A DNA stretch of 64,000 bases. Origin: Aquilaria yunnanensis (lineage: Eukaryota > Streptophyta > Magnoliopsida > Malvales > Thymelaeaceae). Shown here piece after piece: positions 12,469-22,200 of the stretch (positions are counted from its first letter, which is position 1; each line of letters opens with the position of its first letter). The notes under the pieces were generated by a model. The model searched no databases. It was given only the letters and a program-made list of their open reading frames with translations, and was not told where the DNA came from. The stretch lies in the NCBI GenBank assembly GCA_039654915.1, contig CM077597.1:30230001-30294000 (forward strand), in the 5' to 3' direction. The translations under genes and the position numbers were made by a program.

Positions 12469-12935
12469 GTTCCAAAATAGTACAATAATAAAATGTTAAG
12501 GGCCACTGGTACAATTTACTCGGTTCATCGGCAACACATTGTAGTTATTTTATTATGCACTTATGTCTAATTAGACATACTAACCCAACCCTTAATGCTT
12601 TATATATAAGACATAAATCATAAAAAAAAAATATGACAAAAATACTCTTAGTTAAAATCTTCCCCACTACAAAAACCTTACCTTACTACTGTCGTTTCCT
12701 TCAGTGCTGGCACTATCACCAAACTGTCATACATTAAGATCTCACCATCATTGTGCTTTCTTTGGATTGCATCATCATCGTCGTTTTTCCTTCAGATCTT
12801 GCTACCACTCCTATGGTCTAGATCACGTCAATTGTCACACGTACCTGTGGTCTTGTCGTCACTTTTAATCGCTAGTACCACTACCTCTACAATCGTCGCT
12901 TACCGTCGGAATATGCATTATTGTAAAAGTATCTG
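12469..12935. other. Intergenic DNA, nothing recognised
   Basis: AT-rich, then a mildly pyrimidine-rich stretch (12660-12920) with an isolated 61-codon ORF that shows no recognisable domain. Confidence 0.35.
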
Positions 12936-13550
12936 AAGTAATGAGTAAACGTGTCTAAAAAAATATGTAAAAATATCTAATACAGTATTTGAAAGTGTCT
13001 GACGCAATTTATAAATAATTTATTATTATCAGAAAAGAAGAAATGTCTGAAGCAATAAAAGGTGTCTAAATGTATATAAAAAAATATCTAAAGAAATATT
13101 TAGAAATATTTGAACAAATATGTAAATAATTTATGCTTTTAAAAAGTAATTATCTGAAATAATAAAAAAATGTCTAAATGAATATGTAAAAACATCTAAA
13201 AAATTAAAAAATTGTCTGAAGCAATATACAAATAATTTATTTCCCTCATAAATTAATATATGCGAACAAATAAGAAAAAATGTCTAAATAAATATTTAAA
13301 AGTGTCAAAAGTGAAATATTAAAAGTGTCTAAATAAATATTTAAAATATTTAAATAAATATTTAAAAATGTGTAAAATAATAAATAGAAGTGCTTAAATG
13401 AATATATGAAAGTGTCTAATACTATATATAAAAGTGACTATAGTAATATATAAACAGATGTGTTATTTGTAAATTTAAAAGTATCTAAATAAATTAAAAA
13501 AGGTGTCTTAACAAATATGAAAGTGGAAATGAATATGTAAAAATAAAAAA
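12936..13550. repeat. Degenerate AT-rich tandem repeat
   Basis: The motif GTGTCTAAATAAATAT and variants (TGTCTGAAGCAATA, TATCTAAATAAATT) recur roughly every 20-45 bp over about 600 bp. It looks like a decayed minisatellite, possibly subterminal sequence of a DNA transposon. No clean ends were found. Confidence 0.5.
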
Positions 13551-13569
13551 TTGTGCATTGTGCTTTCCT

Positions 13570-14290
13570 AAAATGCTTCTCGCTCTCTTCTGCAGTTTCT
13601 CAGCCGGCGAGTCCGATTGCGCGTTTATCTCTCTGAATCACCATCCTTCTGCACGATGTGATTTGATCAATATCTGGTAAAGAACTGATGCGATTTTTGT
13701 AGCTTCCAGATTTCAGCTTCAGACTTTCGGCTTCCTGTTTTTTTTTTTTTCTCTGGCGAAGAACGATCGCACTTTGATCTCTTTGAGTCACTGTCTTTCG
13801 ACTACCAGCTTCTTTTCCGATGGAGAACCTGATGCTATTTTAGCTGTAAGCCTTCCGCCGCTTGGTGGTCAGGGTGATTAGTCCCTCGTCCTTGCAAGTT
13901 CTCCGTCATTGTCATCCTCTTGACGTCTGGCCACCGTCGTCGTTGTCTTGTCCACTGTCTCAATCGTTGCCGTTCTCTCTGTCACCGTTGTCATGTTACC
14001 CGCCGTCTCAATTGTCGCCGCCTTCGTGTTGTTTTGTGACCGTGATCGTCTTTCCATCGTCTATATTGTTGCCGCAGTCGCTCTCTCTGTCGCTGTCGTC
14101 ATCCTATTCGCCGTCCCGATCGCCGCTGTCATCATCTTGTCCACCGTCTCGATCACTGCGGCCGTCTTGACCATGCTCGTGAACTTTGACTGGCTAGGAG
14201 AATCAATCTGAAAGAAACATCGGTGATTTAGGGTAGGTCCTGATTGAAATTACCTATTTTAGTGAGGGGTAAATTTGAGAATAGCCTGCT
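13570..14290. repeat. GC-richer minisatellite-like region
   Basis: Two diverged copies of a roughly 145-bp block start near 13605 and 13752 (GGCGAGTCCGATTGCGC and GGCGAAGAACGATCGC). They are followed by imperfect units of CCGTCTCAATCGTTGCCG type between 13915 and 14165. The long open frames here are a by-product of the repeat and do not look like protein. Part of it may act as the promoter region of the small gene downstream. Confidence 0.45.
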
Positions 14291-14309
14291 ATGTCTGATT
14301 GGTCTACAA

Positions 14310-14416
14310 TATCTATAGTAAACACCTTGCCCTGCTTCTCCAGTCCGCCGATTCAGAAGAAAGTAGGAAGCTTGTCAGATCAAGATCCCGAATCGGATTT
14401 CGCTCTGTAATTCTCT
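14310..14416 (+). other. Probable 5' untranslated exon of the small gene
   Basis: Inferred from a strong donor, CTCT|GTAAGTT at 14416/14417, in a non-repetitive stretch, and from an acceptor ATGCAG|CAAGC at 16213/16214 just before the coding start. The left limit is a guess. Transcript data would settle it. Confidence 0.35.
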
Positions 14417-14734
14417 GTAAGTTGTTTTTCCCCTTCACTTCATTTTCTGTGGGCTATTGTGATTTCGTGAATTTGTTCCTCTTCTATGAATCCTTCTGGG
14501 CTCGTGTTTTGGGAACTCCGAACTTTTGCTTGAAACTGGATAATATTCTAGATATCGTTTTCTCGCATAAACTCTCGTCCTGATCGAAGTCTGAAATCGA
14601 TCCTATAAAACCTTCTCTTCGAGATACTAGTGAAGTTCGGTGGTATGCTTAATGATGATACTGTTTGTTTGCGTTCTTCTTGTTTGAAGAACATCCATTT
14701 TGATTGTGTGGTCTCATATCAAACCTCTACTTGA

Positions 14735-15130
14735 CCCAAATTCCAAATTTCAGCTCCAAGGTTCTAGGGGATTGCCATTGCCTTTTTTATTTACATTTTA
14801 TCCTTTTGTTTCTTCAATTTCTTTAAATATTGTTTGTCTTTTCAGCAATGGATGTTTTTTGGGCAAGCTTTCTAAGGTACCGTGAAGCTTTGTCCCAAGA
14901 GGATGGGAAATGAAGATCAGTTTGACAACAAAAATCCCAAATTTTAGCTCTAAGCTTCTTGGGGAATGCATTGTCCTTTTGCTTCAATTTTCATCCTTTT
15001 ATTTTGCTTCAATTCTTTTGAACATTGTGGATATCGTTCAGAGAGGATGTTAATTGGGCAAGCTTTGTACAGTACCCATGAAGCTTTGTTCCTGGAGGGT
15101 AGGAAACGGAGATCAGTTAGACAACAACCG
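14735..15130. repeat. Tandem duplication, about 195 bp unit
   Basis: Two diverged copies lie head to tail: TTCCAAATTTCAGCTCCAAG at 14741 matches TCCCAAATTTTAGCTCTAAG at 14935, and GATCAGTTTGACAAC at 14915 matches GATCAGTTAGACAAC at 15111. Both contain GGGCAAGCTTT and GAAGCTTTGT. It lies in the presumed first intron of the small gene. Confidence 0.7.
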
Positions 15131-15716
15131 TTTTTTGCAGCCTTGCTGAGGCAGTGCAGTATCACTCTCAATTCCCCGCTGATCTTGATTGGTTCAGTAT
15201 GAAATCCGTTTTTCTGAAGAATTATCGAACTCTCAATTTGAAACTTTTGTGAAATTTAAATCGCTCAAAGGCTAACGGTCATGGTGCCCATCCTTCTACC
15301 ACTTCTGGTATCTCCCACCTCATACTTTTGTTGGTATGGCTAACAGATACAGCTGCTTCATTTTGGTACCTGAATAAACTGGAATATGCAGCTGTTCAAA
15401 AGCAGCTCTACGATAAGAAAATGCTATAGGGTAAAAGAACTCTTTATTAGGAAACTGAGTATAATTAATTCATGTATCTGGAATATCAGTGTAAAATAAA
15501 AAATGTTGAGCAATTATAAAACATTTTCCTGCTTCTCTTTCTTGGCTTTCTTTTAGTAGGAGAATGGAAAAAGAGGCAGGACATGAGACAGGGCATGTTA
15601 GCTAGAGATGGAGTCATTTTCCCCATTGAAGGGTGTTAGCTAGGGAGCTGTATAATATGTTCAAAACTCTGTGTAGCTTTAGTTTTGTGATCAATCAACG
15701 TGCATTGGATCCTTTA

Positions 15717-15965
15717 GCCTCTGTTTGGATTGAGGGGAATGAGGGGAAGGGAGGGATAATTAGTATCTACCCTTATTTGGTTTTGTGAAAAACAGAGAGG
15801 AAAGAGGATGAGGGATCAGTCGCATACCTTCAAATTCCTTATTCATTTTTATCACTCCCCCAAATCTGAAGGATGAATTGATTCCCCGTATCGCAACCTC
15901 GACCTTTCCACTCCCTTCCCTCTCCCTCCCTCCCCCTCCATTAATGTATGTATCCCAACAAACAG
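15717..15965. mobile_element. Possible MITE of about 250 bp
   Basis: The left end has CTGTTTGGATTGAGGGG and the right end CCAACAAACAG. Read inward, both run into purine-rich GGGGAGGGAGGGA blocks, and TTA flanks both sides. The termini match only loosely, so the family (PIF or hAT type) and exact limits are uncertain. Confidence 0.35.
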
Positions 15966-16228
15966 TTAGTTCACTGATCTAATTGATTTAGTAGCCACTA
16001 GCACTCATTTGTTCATGGGTGCTGAACAGAAAACTAAAACAGTTGAAGAAGAGGATTTGGGGAAGAAGGATGGTTCTCTCCAATAAATTAAAGTCTCGCT
16101 CCTGCTCATCACCATATCATTGTATAAGTCTGCCATGCATTTGAGCCAATTAGGAGAGATTTTGAGTGCCTACAATTCTTTAGTTGGTTAAATCCATTTT
16201 ATTTTTGATGCAGCAAGCTTGAGGAGAT

Positions 16229-16512
16229 ATGGGAACCAGAGGAGTCATCAGTGATAAGTGGTCCATGAGGATTCTCTGGGCTTGTGCAATTGGAAGTGCA
16301 ATAAGTATGAACAACCATCCTTACTTGAGTTTTCCTGCATTTTCTATAAACTCTACTTCATTTTGTTTAACCACAGCATTATCGTTCAACTCTTTTTCCC
16401 TCATGCAGGCCTCTATATGGTTGCCCTTGACAGGCAAGCACAGAATAGACAACGAATGATGGCAGAGGGTTTGAAGGACATCGACACAGAAGGCCATGGA
16501 GAAGAAGTTTGA
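16229..16512 (+). CDS. Small conserved plant protein, 59 aa, one membrane helix
   Basis: Two coding exons, 16229-16304 and 16409-16512, join in phase 1 across a 104-bp GT-AG intron (AATAA|GTATGA ... CATGCAG|GCCTC). The product is 59 aa. It starts MGTRGVISDKWSMR, continues with a hydrophobic helix at about residues 14-31 (ILWACAIGSAISLYMVAL), and ends in a charged tail with RQAQNRQRMMAEG and an acidic C terminus. I recognise this as a small conserved plant protein but know no function for it. Its layout (short N terminus, one helix, basic tail) resembles small mitochondrial assembly factors such as Pet117, which is only a weak analogy. The start is chosen because the MGTRG N terminus looks conserved and the ATG lies 16 bases after an acceptor. 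A polyadenylation signal follows at 16615. Confidence 0.8.
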
Positions 16513-16614
16513 ATATGCAACTTGCTTGAATTTGCTTAAGGTACTTGTAATATCATAGCCCCTTCAAAAGCTTTTGTAGGATTCAGATGGACTGTTTTTT
16601 TATGAGATTGGAAT

Positions 16615-16620
16615 AATAAA
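16615..16620 (+). terminator. Polyadenylation signal AATAAA of the small gene
   Basis: AATAAA lies 103 bases after the stop codon, a normal distance for a plant 3' untranslated region. Confidence 0.55.
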
Positions 16621-16640
16621 GCTGCTTCATGCCTTTTCCT

Positions 16641-17560
16641 GCAAGTTTCCCCTGAAACGCTTTAGCCTTCAGTTGCTTTCCGTCATCAGGATAACAAGCA
16701 AAGACGTCCACTTTCGGGGCTTGAGAAGAACAATGACATATACCGGTTTAAATCTCGATTGCCATTTCAAACTTAATTTGGATGGCAGAAAGTAAGCAAG
16801 ACCTACAGAGACATTTAAATGCTTTGAGAAATAGCATATGTATGTAACTTCCCGACCAGAGAGTGCTTTTTCAACTCCCTAAAGGACATTGGAAAATGCA
16901 GATGACAGGACTTCTTGTTGGTGTTTCAAAACAGGCTTTCAATTCAGTTTCTAGTCTGGATAAATTGTCACAAATATTGCCTTTTTTGTTTGAAATTCAT
17001 CCTAAACTTAGGGGAGATAATTCATATCCATCCTCCCCTTAAATTTCTCAGCTTATACGATGATCCTATAAATTGTTGTCTTCTCAACTTATAGGATGAT
17101 CCTGTAAATTGTTGTAAAAATGGTTGCATTTGAAAGGGTATCCAGTACAAAATTTTGCCGCTATTGTATTAACTTCTGATGTTAATTAATTTTAAACAAT
17201 TGAACTTTAATTTTGAAACAATTAAGTGATTGACGCCATGAATTTCATGCCACTGGTCCCATTGTAGTTGAGATTATGATAGAATATGATGGTGTTTGTT
17301 TTTTAAATTCAACACCCCTTTGGTACTGCAGAGTTAAACGAGGGAAAGCTCTCAAGGCCCATTTCTCATTCACAACCGTTAAACCCAAGACCTTGGAGGG
17401 AAAGCCCCTCATCACCCCACTTCGTAGGTTTTTGGTTGGTACAATGTGATGATGAAAGACTATCCAAAAGTTCTTATACATTAACATGGCATTGCAATGT
17501 CATTTCTCTGTACAACTTAATTTCTTTAACAACGCGATTAGACCCAATTCGTTTCTCATT
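16641..17560. other. Intergenic DNA, nothing recognised
   Basis: Unique-looking sequence with a small local direct repeat, CTTATA(C/G)GATGATCCT(A/G)TAAATTG, near 17052 and 17089. No gene is supported. Confidence 0.4.
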
Positions 17561-17569
17561 CTAGGAAAT

Positions 17570-18362
17570 AGGCAAAAAGGGTAGATTCATCACTAAATTA
17601 TAAGGATAGAGTAATTCTGTCACTGAACCTTTTTTATAGGCAAATTTATTATTAATGTTTTTGTTGTGGAGAATTTTGCCACTACCCGTTAAGTGGTAGG
17701 AATATTTTATTTGTTAAAAGAATAATTCATGAAACAACTATTAAATTAGCCCCTGAAAGTTCTCATTAACCCCTAGCTATTCAAACCTTCCATAACACCT
17801 AACTTAGTTAAAACCTTGTGTTTGATCACACTTCCCAATACTGAGTCTTCTTGTCTTTACTTTCATTGTCGTTGAACAACCCTTAGCCACTACTGTTATT
17901 GGTTCCTTATTCTAGAACTCCAGTGCCTTTGGATTTAGTTCTATCTACATCAATTAAACATTGTTTGATCAGGATTTGTTCTAAAGAGCCTTTTTGGAAG
18001 TGTTGCCAGGATGTGTTGAAGAGTGGAGGTAACGCCGGTGATGGAAAGGGTGGAGGATGATGAGGGTAAAAGGGTTTGTTTGAGTGAGCACAATGATGAA
18101 AATGATAGATTCATAAACATAGGGGCCAAAGAGTTAGGTAAAGGAAAATTGGAATTGAAATTTGCATTTTTTTTCTCATTTTTTAATATTTGTCACATTC
18201 AGCAATTTTAATAGCCAGTGACAGATTTACTCTTAACACAAAACACTTATGGCAATTTTGGATTTTTGGAAAAAATTAATGGAAAATTTGACCAAAAAAA
18301 AAAAAGTTTGGTAGCTAAATTACTCTACCTTTATAGTTTAGTGGCAAATTTGCACCTTTGTC
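17570..18362. mobile_element. Non-autonomous Mutator-like element
   Basis: A perfect 9-bp target duplication, CTAGGAAAT, stands at 17561-17569 and 18363-18371. The inverted ends are about 60 bp and roughly 75-80% alike: left GGCAAAAAGGGTAGATTCAT, right read inward GACAAAGGTGCAAATTTGCC. Both continue with CACTAAA(T/C)TATAA and GGTAGAG or GATAGAG. The 9-bp duplication and long termini are diagnostic of MULEs. The 793 bp holds no transposase. The central part (about 17730-18180) contains a 62-codon frame I do not recognise and could be captured host sequence. Confidence 0.85.
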
Positions 18363-18371
18363 CTAGGAAAT

Positions 18372-19205
18372 GTATTAAGTTGCAAGCTCAGCAAAATACA
18401 GTTTCAAGCCTCCTTCGTCTCTTTTGCACTTCTTTGTACATGTTCTCTTGTTAGAGCCTTGAAGATGAGCCTCAATTTTTCTCCAAAAAGTTTGAAATGA
18501 TCCCGTTTAAGGCTGGAAAATTTTCTTCTCAACTTCTGAACCTACTTGGTGTCCTTTTGGGGAAGGGAGATGTCAAAGATAGTTTTACTGATTTAGTTTT
18601 CTCATGATGCCATGGATTCATCTCTCAAAGACCATATAACCCCAAAACTTTATAATGTCACATTTTCGGCCATCTGCTTAACCGTTACATCATCGACATA
18701 TTCTTCCATGCTCTGAAGCTGCTCACCAAAACTTTCTTCACAAGTCTAGTAGGTGGAACATGTGTTCTTTAATTCGGATGGCATCCTGACACAATAATTC
18801 ACACAACTTCTAAGATAGAGCTAAACTTAAAAATGACCTCTCCCATATTTTGGTCTAACAATTTAAAAAACTTATATTTTGCCTCCAAATAGCCTAATCT
18901 GTACAACTTCCAAAGTAAATGCTGCCTACATTCGGCGAACATTCTTTCTTCAGAGTGCAATAAATGAAGCTCCGTTTGATGCTCTGAATATGGAAGTAGT
19001 TCTGGCGATATGGAACTAAATTTGCATGAACAAGGAAATGATTCAAAATTGAATCAGCAAAAGGTGGTTTCTAGTGTTGCTAGTACATTGCTGCAACAAT
19101 ATAGGAGTTCCCAATACCATTGCTGGGTAATCAGTTTTTCAGGATGTTCCTGAAAGAAGCGAAAGATGTCTGGAATTTACAAATGTCATCATCAAGACGA
19201 TGCCT
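18372..19205. other. Downstream region of the SWIB/Plus3/GYF gene
   Basis: This is probably 3' untranslated and intergenic sequence of the minus-strand gene that ends at 19206. I found no clear AATAAA on the minus strand and no other gene. Confidence 0.4.
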
Positions 19206-22200
19206 TCATAGGAAAGAGTGAGCTAGACTTGCGTTATGTAGGAGGTCATTCAAGAGCACAGCTTTGGCCGCAGTCTGACCAATCTTCCAGACTTTAAAAT
19301 CTTGCGGGAAGTAATTGGCATCCTTCCATCGTTTTAGGGACTGAAGTGAGAAAGGGCCCTGTATATCACCTTGGGGATCTGCATAATACCACGCAAGGCT
19401 GGTCATACACATACCGTTATTACTGATTTCAGCTCGATGGCTCGGAGCATCCTCTTCATCGTCATCGCTTAACTGAATCACCTCTCTGCCGACATCTGCA
19501 ACCTGCACTTCAGGAGGCTGCATCTGTGAGGACAGCAATGACAGGAATGAAGTAGTGCAGGTATTGTTTGATTGCTTGATCTGCTCCATTGCTGCATCAA
19601 CAACTGCAAGAAAGGGATTGCATTAGACTTGGACAGCAAATCAAAACAAGCAGCTAAGATGCACTGACAGTCCCTTATGTCATACAACCCCCAAACTAAA
19701 CGGAAACATGCGATAATTTTTTAACAGGGGGCAGAATAACAGCTTTTCTGCATGACTCCTTCATATTTACAGAGAAGAGGACACATGAAACGGAATGCAC
19801 CAGCCCGAAAGGATGCTTAACGCCTTACCAGAAGAATACGTTTTCAGAGGCCGCAAAGCTGCTTGGTCTGTATTTGTTTCATTGCAGCAATGGACATCTG
19901 AAGCCTCTGAAGTTGTTGATATTGCTGAACCATCTTCACATTTATCATCATGATTGATCTGTTCAGCTGCTTCAGCCACTCCAGCTTCTTTGGCTGTTTG
20001 AGCTTCTAGTTCATCAGAAATAATATTGGGAACCGTGCCCAACAGCCGTGCCTGTTCATCTGGATTCTGAAGCAACTGCCTTCTCTCCAGGTACTCAAAA
20101 AGTGTAAAAGCTCAGAGTCAAGAAACCAATAATGCTCAAAGTGTATTACCCAACAAATGGTCATGTTACGATGGGTATGCTAAACTCTCCTGCATACAGA
20201 CACAGACCTCAGGTTCATCTGTGACACTTGAAGAATGGTATGCTCTGTTAAGAATTTGGTACTTATGAATTGCTTTTGCTAGAATGGAGCCCATGAACTT
20301 CTGACCAGAACATGCTCAAGTAGTCAATGTTTACAGGGACTTAGATGACTAGAAACTCGTAACACCATTATTACGGGACCCAGTATATCTCTTTCCAACA
20401 ATGGACTTCCAGAAACTGAGGAAGTAGGACAGAATCGAAAAAAGAACTCTTTCACGACTCAACCTTAGCCTTGTGGTCAAAAACATCAAAGTTGTAACCT
20501 GAGGTTCAAACCCAACTCCAGCCCCCAAACATCTAGTTACATATACCAAAAAATTGAAAAAGAAAGCATTTTTTTTTTCCAGAAATACGAATCCTTAGAT
20601 CCACAACAAATGGAAATAGAAACTGTACTCTCTTCCCAGCATACTAAAAACTTTTCGGGCCCATGCCAACAGAAGAGTTGGCTCAGTTTCCCTTCTGACG
20701 CTCCACATATTATTGTCATTCGACTCTTGTAACATTCTTTCAAGACCACTATAAACTTTTATTCTGCTTGCCAAACAACTTATGAAGAACACCAACAACT
20801 ACAACAAGACTACATAGCCGTGCTGATCCAATTTCTCAGAAGACAATGAGAGTGGACACCTATACTGTCATGTACTTTTGAGGGAAATAATGAATGAAAG
20901 AAAAGACAACTACAAGAGAACTGCATTGCTGCACCAATCAAATTTCTCAGCAAACAATACCAGGGAAGACGTTTTCACCATCATGTACATATGGAATAAA
21001 TTAAATGAAAGGGAAAAATTTGGTAAAGTTCCCAAAACTTTTTGACTTACCAATTATGTCAAATACTATGCAACAAAAAAAACATATTCTGAAAGGATAT
21101 TCTTTGCGCCATCCCTTTTCATTTGCTCGAGTAATCAGTTTCTCTAATAATGCGAGTTCCTCAGCAAGCCACTGAGAAATACCAAAAGAGATTCAGCAGA
21201 CTTCTTCCAATCAAAGAAACTTTGATAAACCAAAAAGATGATCCAAGGCTAAAAAACATGTTAAGGACTTTTCATTTCCAATTCATGCCAAGCATTTACG
21301 GTTAATTGACTGAAAATGCAGAATCACTTAGATTTATTCACATTATGTAGAATGATTATGAAATCAGTTTGACTATTTTTTTTGCATTTATCTCTAGTTT
21401 AATCAGAAGAGTCCGGGAATGGTATTCAGGCTATAATAAAAATGCATTTGCAGCCTTCCTCAGTCGACTAAATGAACACTTTAAACACACTGCCTCATGT
21501 AAAAAATAATAAAATATAAAAAGAAAATCAAATGAAAAATACAGTTAGAATGACAGTTGGAAGACTTTTCCTGGGGGAAGATTTGATAAAAATAAGCTCC
21601 TAAATTATTTTGCTCTCCAAACAGATACTTACACGCTTTGTTATATCCTCATGCAAGATTTGGGCCTTCACTTCAAGCTCTGCCTACAATGTCAGTTACC
21701 AGATTAATAAAGCAAAGCAGAAAATAAAAAAAAAAAAAAAACGGTGCTACACAAGCAAACAAAAAATAAATGAGAAAGGAAGAAACTAGGATAAGTTTTC
21801 ATTACTATGCAAAAGACAGATTCAAGTGTTGGTTATCTTGTTAAAGTTAGCAAAAGAACTATTTAGATTTGGAACAGTGATTATGCTTTCACCTATACAA
21901 TAATCCAGGCCTCTGATCCTTAAAGCAGAAGAGAGATGATCTGAAGTGTCAAATGACGTAGGCTATATGCAAAAATCTCAGGTCCATCATGACCCCCAAC
22001 CCCACAATCAAAGGAATGCTAATATTTCTTATCTTTTCGTTTTCAATTTTTCTAGATGTAGCAATTGTGTGCTCATATTGAGTCAAGAAACAAATAAAAT
22101 AAAACATCAATTTTTGTAATTGAGCTCCTCCCACAGAGCAGAAATTTCCTCCCATAGTAATTAAATCTAACTGCTGCTTGATAACACAAACCCATTGACA

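Noticed and set aside
13862..14211. Ser/Pro/Leu-rich overlapping ORFs of 87-102 codons
   Set aside because: They arise from a CCGTC-type minisatellite. Two frames are open at once and neither has domain character.
21044..21100. GT donor (TTG|GTAAGT at 21051/21050) as the end of exon 6
   Set aside because: It would add a Cys/Phe-rich tail with no counterpart in the family and, with the AG at 20094, break the reading frame. The AT-AC pair gives the conserved junction.
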